Counted from the first letter of the stretch, positions 1-9,788 are shown. The stretch: DNA of 55,853 bases from JBCBRD01 sp039819785 (GCA_039819785.1 JBCBRH010000029.1:1-55853), one strand, 5' to 3'. Made by a program: numbers and translations. Notes: generated from the sequence alone by a model not told the origin.

Positions 1-238
1 AACTAACGCTGGAATCCACCGCACCAAGCCTCGTGTATGAAGAAGGTAACCTGATCAAGCGTTCGATCCGCGACCTCTACAATAAGGACGTCGAGGAAGT
101 CCTTGGCTTCGCGGTAAGCGTGGTCGCCAGCAACAACGACTTCCTCGACGTCCTTATTGTAGAGGTCGCGGATCGAACGCTTGATCAGGTTACCTTCTTC
201 ATACACGAGGCTTGGTGCGGTGGATTCCAGCGTTAGTT
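1..238. repeat. Perfect 101-bp inverted repeat at the left edge (probable chimera)
   Basis: Bases 1-101 are the exact reverse complement of 138-238, leaving a 36-base loop at 102-137. The right arm and the loop read as continuous rne coding sequence on the minus strand. The left arm is the same coding sequence turned around. A true genomic inverted repeat inside the catalytic core of an essential gene is very unlikely, so this is best read as a foldback chimera of the kind produced by strand-displacement amplification or by misassembly. Bases 1-101 should not be used for annotation. Confidence 0.9.
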
Positions 239-1748
239 CGCGGACGCTTTCCCAAAGGCGCAGCAGGTATTCAAAATCCCGGCGGATTTCCTGCTTGGTG
301 CGGGCTGCACCTGCGGTTCTGATGATCAGGCCCATGCCTTCGGGCACTTCAAGCTCGTTGGCGATTGACTTGAGCCGCTTTCGGTCTTGCGGATTGGTGA
401 TTTTCCGCGAGATACCACCACCACGTGCCGTGTTCGGCATCAGCACGGTATAGCGTCCTGCCAGCGAGAGGTATGTCGTGAGGGCTGCGCCTTTGTTGCC
501 GCGCTCTTCCTTTACGACCTGGATCAGGATCACCTGACGGCGCTTGATGACTTCCTGGATTTTGTAGCTGCGACGTGTGCGGCGCGGGCGGACCGCGACT
601 TCTTCAAAAGCGTCTACTTCGGTGTCGACGTCTTCAGGCTTGTCACTGTCGTTATCGTCGTCGGAATCAGTGTCGTCGTCGCCTTCATCTTCGTCGTCGC
701 TGGTTTTGCGTGCTTCGAGGTCATCTGCATCGGTTTCTTGGTCGTCGTCGGCTTCAGCCTCGTCTTCGTCGGCATCAGTTCGTGCGGCGAGCTCGTCGTC
801 AGTTTGTTCAGACGCCGGCATAGCTTCGTCACCGGGCGTTGCGTCGCTGGCATCGCTTGCGTCGTGCTCGTGGCCGTCGGTTTCAACCGCTGTATCATCG
901 GGTTCAGCGATGTTGTGGATCGTTACATCGTCGGGGGTCTCGGGTGCAGCAGACAGTGTCGGGTCTTTTCCGACCGACTGCGGGATGGTCCGAGGTGGTG
1001 TGCCATCGTCTGCCTCTGTGTCCGTGTCGGCTTCGGTCCCCGTGTTGGACTCGAGGTTAGCAATCGTCTCAGTGTCGGCGCTCGTAGAGGCCTCATTGTG
1101 TTCGGGTTCGGGCTCGCTGACGGCTTCTGTCGAGGTCGATTGTGGGTCGCCTACACCGTCGTCGGGCGCCTGGTCAGACCCGGCAGCCTCGGTGGTGTTT
1201 TCGTTCTCGTCATGTTCCTCATGGAATTCAGAGGATGTTTCGATGTCTTCGATGCCGTCGTCAGCTTCGCGATCATTGCTATCGTCGAGGTCGTTCGCAT
1301 CGGTGTTGTCGTTTGATCCGTCATCGGAGGCTTTTTGTTCGCCGTTGGACCGGTCGTTTCTACCACCGCGTCCAGACCGGCGTGGGCGTCCGTTGCCGCG
1401 GCGTTTGGCCATGCGCTCTGCCCGCGCGTCAGCTTCGGCCTCTTCCTCGGCTTCGATCGCGGCTTCTTCCTCGAGAAGCGCAATGCGGTCGGCGATGGGG
1501 ATCTGGTAATAGTCGGGGTGGATCTCGTTGAAGGCCAAAAAGCCGTGGCGGTTTCCGCCGTAGTCGACGAAAGCTGCCTGCAATGCAGGTTCAACCCGGG
1601 TGACCTTTGCGAGATAAATGTTGCCGCGCAGGAGTTTGCGGGCGGCTGATTCGTAGTCGAATTCCTCTACGCGGCCGTTGCGTAGGACCACAACCCTGGT
1701 TTCTTCAGGGTGGGAGGCATCAATAAGCATCTTGTTGGTGTTTGACAT
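102..1748 (-). CDS. rne: Ribonuclease E, N-terminal part (truncated at the window edge)
   Basis: RNase E is the single-strand endoribonuclease that starts mRNA decay and processes rRNA and tRNA precursors; it scaffolds the degradosome. The N-terminus (MLIDASHPEETRVVVLRNGR) and the S1-domain segments around LRGNIYLAKVTRVEPALQAA are clear. After about residue 92 the S1 domain is interrupted by an acidic, Asp/Glu/Ser/Thr-rich, low-complexity insert of about 300 residues. The fold resumes near residue 390 (SYKIQEVIKRRQVILIQVVK) and runs to EEVVVAGDHAYREAKD, about 549 genuine residues. The DNase I-like domain, Zn link and C-terminal scaffold are missing because the sequence folds back at about position 101. 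An insert at this place is known in alphaproteobacterial RNase E. The ATG start at 1748 has GAGGAA about nine bases upstream. The divergent amidase, then PBP1A and prfB, is the usual alphaproteobacterial order. Confidence 0.93.
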
Positions 1749-2579
1749 CTACGTGGTTCCTCGGCGCGCCCGGGGGGGCCCTCACGCGCGATAGGCATCG
1801 CGGCAAATGAGTCGGGTCGCCCTGTCCGGGCGCGCGCCGTCTTGGATGGGTTAAATTTTAAGATGGATGAAGATCGGGCGCTTGAACCGGACATGGCACG
1901 CGCAGCACTGTTTTCAGACCCAATGAGGGCCTGGCGCTGCGAGGCTGTCGTTTCATGATCCAAACGTGCGAATGGCATTGCGTATGTTGTCCTGGAATGC
2001 CCCGATTTGATCAACGCGGTCTCGCGAGACAGGCGTGGCATTCGTCAAATTCAGTCCAAGTTGTAAGCTCTACGCGTTCATTAATCCGAAGAACATCGGC
2101 AAGCGCGTGACATACAACGTCCCGTCTATCGAGGCATGACACCCCAGATTCTCCAACCCTTGGTCAGGGTGGTACGCGGATATTGGCTAGACACTGACGG
2201 GGTTGGTCTGGCCGTGATCATAACCGCGCACAAAACGACGCTACGTAAGCTGGGTAGTCACCTATGGCTTTCGCGCATCAGTCATTGTGCGGTTGCAGCA
2301 TGGTTGACAAACGAGTGGGTTGCAACCCCTGCGTTCCGGCTGATGCCATTACAGTGGGCTCCAGACCGATGTCTTCCGTAGTTGGGATAAGAGACACCGG
2401 ATCATCGCCGTCTGCAAGTGATGCACGTACTTTATCCGGTGAAACGCTCAACTTGATCGCCACACTGTCTGTGTTGTCGGTGGACGGTCGACCCGATGGT
2501 GTGGCGAAGAGACGAACATACGGTTAATTTCTGTACGATTCTGCCGCACCTGTTCGTATATCTCCAGGATTATCAAGGT
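1749..2579. other. Divergent intergenic region between rne and the amidase
   Basis: About 830 bases lie between the divergent rne and amidase genes. No convincing coding region or RNA gene is visible; the open frames lack protein-like composition. The first 20 bases left of the rne start hold its ribosome binding site. The length agrees with the long rne leader used for autoregulation in other bacteria, but I cannot identify a conserved leader structure by eye. Confidence 0.5.
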
Positions 2580-3875
2580 TTGAGCATAACCCTGTCCACC
2601 GCAGAACATTGCGCTGAGACGCCGGCTGATCATAGGCCGCCGTTACGGCTGCGCCTATGGGCGATGGTGTGGTTTGCGCTGCTGACATGTGCGTTTGGCG
2701 TTTCTGAGGCCCAAGCTCGTGAACAACTGATCAAAGCTGAAACTGCCCGGGTCGAAACCACCTCAGATGGCACCGTGTTTCGTCTCGGCCTATCTAAAGG
2801 TGTGGTTGTTGAGGTTTTCACCCTGTCTGATCCTTACCGCGTCGTGCTCGACATGCCCGATGTGCGGTTTGCATTTCCCAAGGGGACGGTCACGCGGTCT
2901 CAGGGCTTGGTCAAAGCCTTCCGATACGGCCTTTTTGCTCCGGGCAAGGCAAGGATCGTGTTGGATACAGCGGCACCGGTATGGATTGATACCGCTGAGA
3001 TGCAGAACGTTGGGGGGGGCGGGAAGGTTGAGCTCAGCCTGAAGTTGGTGAAGGTCGATGCCAAACAGTTTGGCCAGGGCACCGGGGTTATGCGTCAGAA
3101 GCGGTCTGCCGCCGCTAAGCAGCTTGAAAGCGATGCGGAGGCGCTAACACCGAAGCGCAACAACCGGAAGCCTGTGGTGGTCGTTGATCCTGGACATGGT
3201 GGTGTCGATCCAGGCGCCGTGGCCTCTGATACCGTTTATGAAAAAAACATTGTTCTCGATGTCAGCAAGGCGCTGGTTCGGCAGCTGAAACGCTCAGGCG
3301 ACTTTGCCGTGCATGCGACGCGAACGGCTGATGTCTTTATGTCCTTGGATGACCGGCTCGCGTTCTCTAGAGACCTCAACGCGGATTTATTCATCTCACT
3401 GCATGCGGACAGTCTTGCGGATACGCGATTTGCCAGCCGCATCCGGGGTGCGACGGTCTACACCCTGCCTGAACGGGCGTCTGACAATCATGCGCGATTG
3501 ATGGCGGAGAAGGAGAACCGATCTGATCTGATCGCAGGCCTGCCATCAGTCCCTGAAACGGCCAGCAAGGATGTGACCAGCATTCTAATCGATTTGATGA
3601 AGCGAGAGACCGCAGATTATGCGACTGTTTTTTCACGCGTTCTGGTCGGCAAGCTTAAGGGTTCTGTGCCCGTATCCAAGGCTGCTCGGCGGTCTGCTGC
3701 TTTTAAGGTGCTCAAACAGACACGGACGCCATCGGTGTTGATCGAGCTGGGATATCTCAGCAACGTGACCGATCGCAAAATGATGCAAACCAAAGCCTGG
3801 CAAACCAAGGCCGCGAGGGCGATTTCGGCTGCGGTGTCGTCGTATTTCGCCAAACGAACCGCACGCGCTGATTAG
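2580..3875 (+). CDS. amiC: N-acetylmuramoyl-L-alanine amidase, AMIN plus Amidase_3
   Basis: Zinc amidase that cleaves the lactyl-amide bond between MurNAc and the stem peptide, used in septal peptidoglycan splitting. A hydrophobic export segment (MVWFALLTCAFGVSEAQA) precedes an AMIN-like beta-rich domain (VVVEVFTLSDPYRVVLDMPD), which usually targets the septum. The catalytic domain shows VVVDPGHGGVDPGA (first Zn histidine), YEKNIVLDV (Glu ligand), FISLHADSL (second Zn histidine) and a late VLIELGYLSN carrying the catalytic Glu. About 430 residues, normal for the family. The start is uncertain: TTG at 2580 gives a shorter N-terminal region before the signal segment, and an ATG at 2496 is also open. 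A second amidase of the same type lies at 36837-38180, so the symbol is by family only. Confidence 0.88.
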   Translation: MSITLSTAEHCAETPADHRPPLRLRLWAMVWFALLTCAFGVSEAQAREQLIKAETARVETTSDGTVFRLGLSKGVVVEVFTLSDPYRVVLDMPDVRFAFPKGTVTRSQGLVKAFRYGLFAPGKARIVLDTAAPVWIDTAEMQNVGGGGKVELSLKLVKVDAKQFGQGTGVMRQKRSAAAKQLESDAEALTPKRNNRKPVVVVDPGHGGVDPGAVASDTVYEKNIVLDVSKALVRQLKRSGDFAVHATRTADVFMSLDDRLAFSRDLNADLFISLHADSLADTRFASRIRGATVYTLPERASDNHARLMAEKENRSDLIAGLPSVPETASKDVTSILIDLMKRETADYATVFSRVLVGKLKGSVPVSKAARRSAAFKVLKQTRTPSVLIELGYLSNVTDRKMMQTKAWQTKAARAISAAVSSYFAKRTARAD

Positions 3876-4328
3876 GCCATTGACGTGTGAAGCGCTGCCG
3901 ATTGAGCTGCCTGACGAGACCTGGGGCTCTATCCGAGCTGAGGTTTGGCTTTTGGGCGTGGAAGGGGTCGCGCTCTGGAGAATGGTGCTTGAGAGGTATT
4001 ATAGTGCCTAGTTACGAAGCGCTTCGGCCGTGAATAGAATGCGTTATGCCGTCGCGACCCCTAGTCTGATCCTTACAGAGTATGTTCAATGGTGAATGCG
4101 CATGGCCATCTGTCGCCACATTAGGCAAGCAAAACTCGACTGTTCCGGCTTCGCTGCGCTGCGGAAATGGACTAGAATAGTAAAATGGTTCAGTGCAAAC
4201 GCGCGCCGAGCGCCGCACGTCGAAATAAATTAGGCTTGCACTGGAGCGTGGCCATATGGGTGGTCTGATCTGAGTTTGTCTTTACGCGAATGTCCTGACT
4301 TCGATTGGGTCCAACAGGCTCGAGGCTG
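3876..4328. other. Intergenic region with a possible 43-codon reading frame
   Basis: About 450 bases between the amidase and PBP1A. Immediately after the amidase stop a short frame (TTG at 3880 to TAG at 4011) reads LPIELPDETWGSIRAEVWLL and onward, which looks more protein-like than its surroundings. It has no recognisable homology and no clear ribosome binding site, so it may be a gene remnant. A 12-bp perfect palindrome CGAAGCGCTTCG lies at 4014-4025. Nothing else was recognised. Confidence 0.3.
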
Positions 4329-6905
4329 ATGCAACCGACGCTACCTCCACAGCAACGCAGATCGAAACAAAAGCGGCCGCGCAGGAAGAAAAGCCTGCTG
4401 CTCTCCCTGCTTGGGTTTTCGTTCGCCGCCTTTGTCGTGGTCTTCCTCGTCGGCTCGGCTGTCGCTGGATACATGCTATACAAGGTCTCCGAGGACCTGC
4501 CGAACTACGCCAAGCTTGAAGAGTATGCCCCGCCGGTCATGACGCGCATCCATGCCAACGACGGTGCGTTGATTGCAGAATATGCACGCGAGCGGCGCAT
4601 TTTCGTGCCTATCAATACCGTTCCGAAGTTGGTGATTGCCGCCTACCTGTCTGCGGAAGACAGTCGTTTCTATACGCACGGAGGGATCGACCCTCAGGGT
4701 GTGGCGCGGGCCGTGTTCAAGTTCGTGCAAAACAAGATCCAAGGACGCAACAGGCGGGCCGAGGGTGCTTCCACGATCACGCAGCAGGTTGCCAAAAACT
4801 TCCTGCTGACGAGTGAGCGCAACATCGAGCGCAAGATCAAAGAGGCCATCCTTGCGATCCGGATCGAGCGGACGTTTTCGAAGGACAAGATCCTCGAGCT
4901 GTACCTCAATGAAATTTATCTTGGCATTGGGTCATATGGCGTCGCGGCCGCCAGCCTCAACTACTTCAATAAAGAGTTGAAGGACCTGACAATCGAGGAG
5001 GCGGCTTACCTCGCCGTTCTTCCAAAGGCGCCGAATAACTATCATCCGTTCCGGCATACCGAACGGGCCAAGGAGCGGCGCGACTGGATCATCGGCCAGA
5101 TGCGGAAGAACGGCTACATCACGCCGGAAGAGGCCGAGGATGCAATCGCAAAGCCGCTCACGGTTAATCTCCGTCCGTTTGGCGCGCACATCTTTGCAGC
5201 TGACTTTTTCGCCGAGGAAGTCCGCCGGGCGCTTCTTGCGAAGTATGGCGAGGATAAACTCTATGGTGGCGGGATGTCGGTTCGCACGACGCTTGACCCG
5301 CAACTGCAGCGCATGGCGCGCAAGGCCTTAATCGACGGACTTGTTACATTCGACCGGCGCAAAGGCTGGCGCGGTCCGGTTTCCAAAATCGACATTGCCG
5401 GTGACTGGGGTGCTGCGCTCAACAAAGTCAAAGCGCCAGCTGATCTTCAGCCCTGGCGGCTTGGAGCCGTTCTCCAGGTTGAAAAAAACAAAGCTGTGGT
5501 TGGATTGAAGCCGACCAAAAAGCAAGACGGTAAGTTGAAGGATGCCCGTGAAGCTGTCGAGCTTGGGCTCGATGCCGTGAAGTGGGCGAAGGACGAGAAA
5601 ACCAAGAAAAAACCGAAGACTGTGTCGGATGTCCTGGCGGTCGGCGATGTCGTGTTTGTTTCACCCGATGACCCTGAAAAGCTCGGTGGAACATGGAGCC
5701 TGATGCAGGTTCCGGAGGTTGGCGGCGGGCTTGTTGCCATGGATCCGCATACCGGTCGCGTACTGGCGTCCGTGGGTGGGCTGTCGTTTGACTTGTCGCA
5801 GTTTGACCGAGCCATCCAGGCCAGACGCCAGCCTGGTTCCTCGTTCAAGCCATTCGTGTACACGACGGCACTTGATAACGGCTACAAGCCGACAAGCATT
5901 GTTTTGGATGCGCCCATCGAAATTGAACAGGGGCCAGGACAGGATATCTGGCGGCCTGAGAACTACAATAGATCGCGCTCCTATGGCCCGACCACGTTGC
6001 GGATCGGCATTGAAAAGTCGCGTAACCAGATGACCGTGCGACTGGCGCAGGACATGGGTATGCCGCTGATCACCGAGTACGCGCGCCGTTTCGGGATTTA
6101 TGATGATCTGCTGCCTGTTCTCTCGATGTCGCTGGGGGCAGGTGAAACAACGCTTCTGCGGATGGTCACCGCCTACAGTGCTCTGGCAAATGGCGGTAAG
6201 CGTGTGCATGCCACTCTGATCGACCGCATCCAGGACCGGTGGGGCAAAACGATCTGGCGGCATGACGATCGGCCCTGTGAAGGCTGTCAGGCGGAGACCT
6301 GGGCCAACCAGGATGAACCAAGTATTCCGGACGGTCGGCGGCAGATCATTGACCCGCATTCGGCTTACCAAATGACCTCGATGCTGGAAGGTGTTGTGCA
6401 GCGTGGTACGGCGACCGTTTTGAAGAAACTCAAAAAGCCGCTGGCGGGCAAAACCGGAACGACGAACGAGGAAAAAGACGCTTGGTTCGTCGGTTTTGCG
6501 CCTGACCTCGTCGTGGGCGTTTTCGTGGGCTACGACACACCTAGGCCGATGGGCAAGGGTATGACCGGTGGGCAGGTGTCAGCTCCGATTTTCGGCAATT
6601 TCATGGAAATGGCGCTGGCCGACAAGCCAGCTACGCCATTCCGTATTCCACCTGGTTTGAAGCTGGTCCGGACCAGTTTGAAAACGGGTCTGAGGGCAGC
6701 GCCAGGTGCTGACAAGGGAACGATCCTTGAAGCCTACAAGCCGTATGAAGCGCCGGATGACAGCTATTCGCTCATCGGGTTCTCGGACGAAGATGCTGTG
6801 CAGGGTGGGGATGCTTATTCGCCTGGACAGGCCAGCGGCGGGGCGGCAGCAAGCCGATCAAACACGCGCCGCAGGTTTGGTGGTGGCCGCGGCGGCGTCT
6901 GGTAG
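4329..6905 (+). CDS. mrcA: Penicillin-binding protein 1A (class A bifunctional PBP)
   Basis: Bifunctional inner-membrane enzyme that polymerises glycan strands from lipid II (GT51 domain) and cross-links them (transpeptidase domain). A basic cytoplasmic start (RRSKQKRPRRKK) leads into one transmembrane segment near residues 23-50. The GT51 domain shows AYLSAEDSRFYTHGG, with the catalytic Glu near residue 110, and STITQQVAKN. The transpeptidase domain has GSSFKP (Ser about 504, Lys about 507), SRN near 564-566, and AGKTGTTN (Lys about 708). A long OB-like insertion lies between the domains. About 858 residues, normal length. I chose the ATG at 4329; an in-frame TTG at 4305 would add eight residues. 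prfB follows 117 bases later, a conserved pairing in Alphaproteobacteria. Confidence 0.95.
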   Translation: MQPTLPPQQRRSKQKRPRRKKSLLLSLLGFSFAAFVVVFLVGSAVAGYMLYKVSEDLPNYAKLEEYAPPVMTRIHANDGALIAEYARERRIFVPINTVPKLVIAAYLSAEDSRFYTHGGIDPQGVARAVFKFVQNKIQGRNRRAEGASTITQQVAKNFLLTSERNIERKIKEAILAIRIERTFSKDKILELYLNEIYLGIGSYGVAAASLNYFNKELKDLTIEEAAYLAVLPKAPNNYHPFRHTERAKERRDWIIGQMRKNGYITPEEAEDAIAKPLTVNLRPFGAHIFAADFFAEEVRRALLAKYGEDKLYGGGMSVRTTLDPQLQRMARKALIDGLVTFDRRKGWRGPVSKIDIAGDWGAALNKVKAPADLQPWRLGAVLQVEKNKAVVGLKPTKKQDGKLKDAREAVELGLDAVKWAKDEKTKKKPKTVSDVLAVGDVVFVSPDDPEKLGGTWSLMQVPEVGGGLVAMDPHTGRVLASVGGLSFDLSQFDRAIQARRQPGSSFKPFVYTTALDNGYKPTSIVLDAPIEIEQGPGQDIWRPENYNRSRSYGPTTLRIGIEKSRNQMTVRLAQDMGMPLITEYARRFGIYDDLLPVLSMSLGAGETTLLRMVTAYSALANGGKRVHATLIDRIQDRWGKTIWRHDDRPCEGCQAETWANQDEPSIPDGRRQIIDPHSAYQMTSMLEGVVQRGTATVLKKLKKPLAGKTGTTNEEKDAWFVGFAPDLVVGVFVGYDTPRPMGKGMTGGQVSAPIFGNFMEMALADKPATPFRIPPGLKLVRTSLKTGLRAAPGADKGTILEAYKPYEAPDDSYSLIGFSDEDAVQGGDAYSPGQASGGAAASRSNTRRRFGGGRGGVW

Positions 6906-7022
6906 CATCTGCTAATCGCCTCGGCACTCTTGCCAGTGCATTCCAGGCTTTGTTTACATGGCCCGGGGCAGGGCTTATATCAGCGCTTCTTCAAATTTTC
7001 AGACAGACCAACGAGGGCATTT

Positions 7023-8154
7023 ATGCGCGCAGAAGCGGTGAAGACGGTCGATTCCATTAAGGAGGCCATGGCCCTCCTGAGGAGGCATCTTTGACTGGGA
7101 TACCGCACAGGGCCGTCTCGACGAACTGAACGAAAAGGCCGAAGATCCTGCGCTTTGGAGCGACCAGAAAAAAGCCCGCAAGGTCATGCGTGAGCGTCAG
7201 CTTCTGGAAAAAGCCATCAACGGCTATGCCTCACTCGAACGCGAACTGTCTGATGCCGTGACGCTGATTGAACTTGGCGAAATGGAGAAAGACGAAGAGA
7301 CTATCGTTGAGGGTCTGCAGCAGTTGGAAAAGCTGGATGCAGAGGCTCAAAAGCGGTCCGTCGAGGCGCTGCTTTCGGGCGAAGCCGATGCCAACGATAG
7401 CTACGTCGAAGTGCACGCAGGTGCTGGTGGCACCGAGAGCCAGGACTGGGCCAATATGCTGGCGCGTATGTATATGCGCTGGGCCGAGCGCTCAGGGTAT
7501 AAGGTCCGCCTGCTCGAAGAAAGCCCGGGAGAAGAAGCTGGCATCAAATCTGCCACGATCGAGATCAAGGGTGATCAGGCCTATGGCTGGCTGAAGACCG
7601 AGAGTGGCGTGCACCGGCTTGTGCGGATCTCACCTTATGATGCCAACGCGAAACGGCACACGTCGTTTGCCAGCGTCTGGGTTTATCCCGTGATCGACGA
7701 TGAGATCGATATCCAGATCAACGAGAGTGATTGCCGGATTGATACGTACCGCGCTTCAGGCGCTGGTGGTCAGCACGTCAATACGACCGACTCGGCGGTG
7801 CGCATCACGCACGTCCCCACCGGTATCGTTGTCGCCTCGCAGCAGGAACGTTCCCAGATCAAGAACCGCGATATTGCATGGGGGATGTTGAAGTCCAGGA
7901 TGTATGAGGCCGAGCTGAAAAAGCGCGAGGAAAAAGCCAACGCGGAAGCAGCGAGCAAGACCGACATAGGCTGGGGGCATCAGATCCGGTCCTACGTCAT
8001 GCAGCCCTATCAGATGGTCAAAGATCTGCGCACCGGCGTGACGAGCGGTCAGCCAGACAAGGTTTTGGATGGCGAGATCGACCCATTTGTCCAAGCCGCA
8101 CTCGCGCAACGGATCGACGGCAGCGCGCAGGTCGAAGTCGAGGACATCGACTGA
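7023..8154 (+). CDS. prfB: Peptide chain release factor 2, made by programmed +1 frameshift
   Basis: RF2 recognises UGA and UAA stop codons and triggers peptide release. The gene begins at ATG 7023, with a GAGG motif about six bases upstream. It runs 23 codons to CTT (7089-7091) followed by an in-frame TGA (7092-7094). Skipping T7092 continues the frame at GAC, giving LRRHL-DWDTAQGRLDELN, which matches the RF2 N-terminus. The product is about 376 residues. The GGQ catalytic motif is in RASGAGGQHVNTTDSAVRIT. The stop-recognition loop reads RISPYDANAKRHTSF, with SPY in place of the SPF of E. coli. If annotated without the shift, the gene would appear to start too late (about 7186). No gene follows on the plus strand before a convergent membrane-protein gene. 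Confidence 0.95.
7080..7095 (+). promoter_or_regulatory. RF2 programmed frameshift site
   Basis: The codons read AGG AGG CAT CTT TGA C. This has the Shine-Dalgarno-like AGGAGG, the three-base spacer, the slippery CTT and the poor-context TGA-C known from E. coli prfB (AGG GGG TAT CTT TGA C). Slow termination at the UGA when RF2 is scarce allows peptidyl-tRNA-Leu to slip forward one base. RF2 therefore controls its own synthesis. Seen directly in the sequence; the mechanism is established for the family. Confidence 0.95.
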
Positions 8155-8169
8155 CGTCGACTGTGGGGG

Positions 8170-8748
8170 CTACAGGTCATAATGGATGCGTGTGTTCTGG
8201 GTTGCCTCGCGGAATTTTGCGACCGGGTCCGGAGCTATGACAGCCAATGCATCCAGGTTCACCGCCGCGCCGTTGAGGGGGATCTTCAACGTGTCTCGGC
8301 CGTCATTTATTTTGAATGCGATCACATAGGCTGATGCTGCATTCCGCACATTCGTGCTTTTGAGGACTGCATCCTTGAAGGCTTCGCGTGGCAGGGTCTG
8401 CCAGGTTGACAAAACAAGCCCCGGTTTGCGGACCCGAATGCGGTCTTCGGTGTCGCGTGTTTCGATGATATCTATCCGCCCGTGCAGCTTGATTTTGGCG
8501 TAGATGGCAGCGGCAACGGCCAGGACGAACGCTGTTGTTGCGACTGGTGGCGAGACAACGCCACCGGAAAACAGTGCCGGAACGCCGAAGATGGTGATCG
8601 GCAGAAGGCGATACATCCAGGTCGCTGAATGGTGACGGTAAATGGTCTTCGTTGAGGCTTTTCCTGTCATCACGTCTCCAAGGGTCTGTATGCCCTTCGC
8701 TTTGCGCGCTTCTATAGGGGCATCCGATCTGTCTTGATACGATGACAT
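8170..8748 (-). CDS. Hypothetical two-helix membrane protein
   Basis: About 192 residues from the ATG at 8748 (MSSYQDRSDAPIEARKAKG). A short polar N-terminus is followed by two closely spaced hydrophobic segments (LLPITIFGVPALFSGG and ATTAFVLAVAAAIYAKI). The soluble C-terminal half is rich in beta-strand-like sequence (RIDIIETRDTEDRIRVRKP) and may be a PH-like domain. I do not recognise the family. It converges on prfB, with 15 bases between the two stops, and is divergent from the methyltransferase at 8847. An open extension of 63 codons upstream runs into that gene and is unlikely to be translated. Confidence 0.65.
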   Translation of the reverse strand: MSSYQDRSDAPIEARKAKGIQTLGDVMTGKASTKTIYRHHSATWMYRLLPITIFGVPALFSGGVVSPPVATTAFVLAVAAAIYAKIKLHGRIDIIETRDTEDRIRVRKPGLVLSTWQTLPREAFKDAVLKSTNVRNAASAYVIAFKINDGRDTLKIPLNGAAVNLDALAVIAPDPVAKFREATQNTRIHYDL

Positions 8749-8846
8749 GCTATAGCGTGAGCCGAGGTATCGTATGTACGATGCAACCTGCATGCCCCGC
8801 TTTCTCTGCCCCACCACACCTTTCAGCACAGTTTGACGAACCGCCG

Positions 8847-9788
8847 ATGACCGCCAAGCCCGCAGCTTTGAAATCGCAACATCGAGATGACGTATCCATG
8901 CCCCGGTCACTTTCCGTGATTGAGACGACGGGGCCACAGGGATATGCGCTGCTCGACAGCGGGGCTGGACGCAAACTGGAGCAGTTTGGCCCGGTGATTA
9001 TCGACCGGCCGGAACGCCAGGCGCTGTGGTCACCACGGCTGCCGGCTGCACGTTGGGGCGAGGCCCATGCGGTGTTTTCCGCATCCAATGACGACGATGA
9101 AAAAGGCAATTGGCGCAAGGACAAACCCATTCCAGATGGCTGGCCGATGGATGTGATGGGGGCACGTGTTACCTGCCGGCTTCAAGGATTGTGGCATGTC
9201 GGGCTGTTCCCTGAGCAAGATGCCCATTGGGCGTGGATGGTGGAGCGCATCAAGACTGTGACGGGGCGACCTGCGCGGGTTCTCAATCTGTTTGCCTATA
9301 CAGGTGCGGCCTCTCTCATTGCCGCGGCTGCTGGAGCGGAAGTCACGCATGTTGATGCCTCGAAAAAGGCCGTGACCTGGGCGCGCGACAACCAGGGTGT
9401 GTCGGGACTTGCAGACAAACCGATCCGCTGGATCGTGGATGATGCGGCAAAGTTTGTGGCGCGCGAGGTGCGCCGGGGGCGAACGTACGATGTGATCCTG
9501 GTGGACCCGCCGAAGTTTGGGCGCGGACCTAATAAAGAGGTCTGGGATCTGTTTGAAAGCCTGCCGGGTTTTCTTTCGGACTGCGCGAAACTGGCTGAGC
9601 CGGCGTCTGCTTCGATGGTGTTGACGGTCTATGCCATCCGGGCATCGGCGGTGTCTTTCGAGCAGTTGGTTCGTGAACACTTTGATCGACCTGGAAGCGT
9701 TTTTGAGACGGGCGAATTGATGTTGCGGCCACGATCTGCGGCTGGTTTGTGCGTACCGACGTCTCTATTTGTCAGGTGGCATGCGTGA
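8847..9788 (+). CDS. Class I SAM-dependent methyltransferase, rRNA-type (COG1092-like)
   Basis: Probable RNA base methyltransferase with a Rossmann SAM fold. The N-terminal part (YALLDSGAGRKLEQFGPVII) is typical of the bacterial RlmI/RlmK-related group. Motif I is RVLNLFAYTGAASLIAAAAG with the ribose-binding acidic end THVDASKKA. Motif IV is YDVILVDPPKFGRG, and a DPPKF motif of this sort occurs in RNA cytosine/guanine base methyltransferases. About 313 residues from ATG 8847; an ATG at 8898 is an alternative. The next gene overlaps its stop by four bases (GTGA), which suggests coupled translation. The exact target nucleotide cannot be told from sequence. Confidence 0.85.
   Translation: MTAKPAALKSQHRDDVSMPRSLSVIETTGPQGYALLDSGAGRKLEQFGPVIIDRPERQALWSPRLPAARWGEAHAVFSASNDDDEKGNWRKDKPIPDGWPMDVMGARVTCRLQGLWHVGLFPEQDAHWAWMVERIKTVTGRPARVLNLFAYTGAASLIAAAAGAEVTHVDASKKAVTWARDNQGVSGLADKPIRWIVDDAAKFVAREVRRGRTYDVILVDPPKFGRGPNKEVWDLFESLPGFLSDCAKLAEPASASMVLTVYAIRASAVSFEQLVREHFDRPGSVFETGELMLRPRSAAGLCVPTSLFVRWHA

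Noticed and set aside
387..1509. Long plus-strand open frames opposite rne
   Set aside because: They are antisense to the acidic insert of rne, whose Asp/Glu codons read as Ser/Val/Leu on the other strand; there is no protein-like composition or start signal.
5661..6371. 236-codon minus-strand frame inside the PBP1A gene
   Set aside because: Lies over the transpeptidase domain of PBP1A in a GC-rich gene; a shadow frame.
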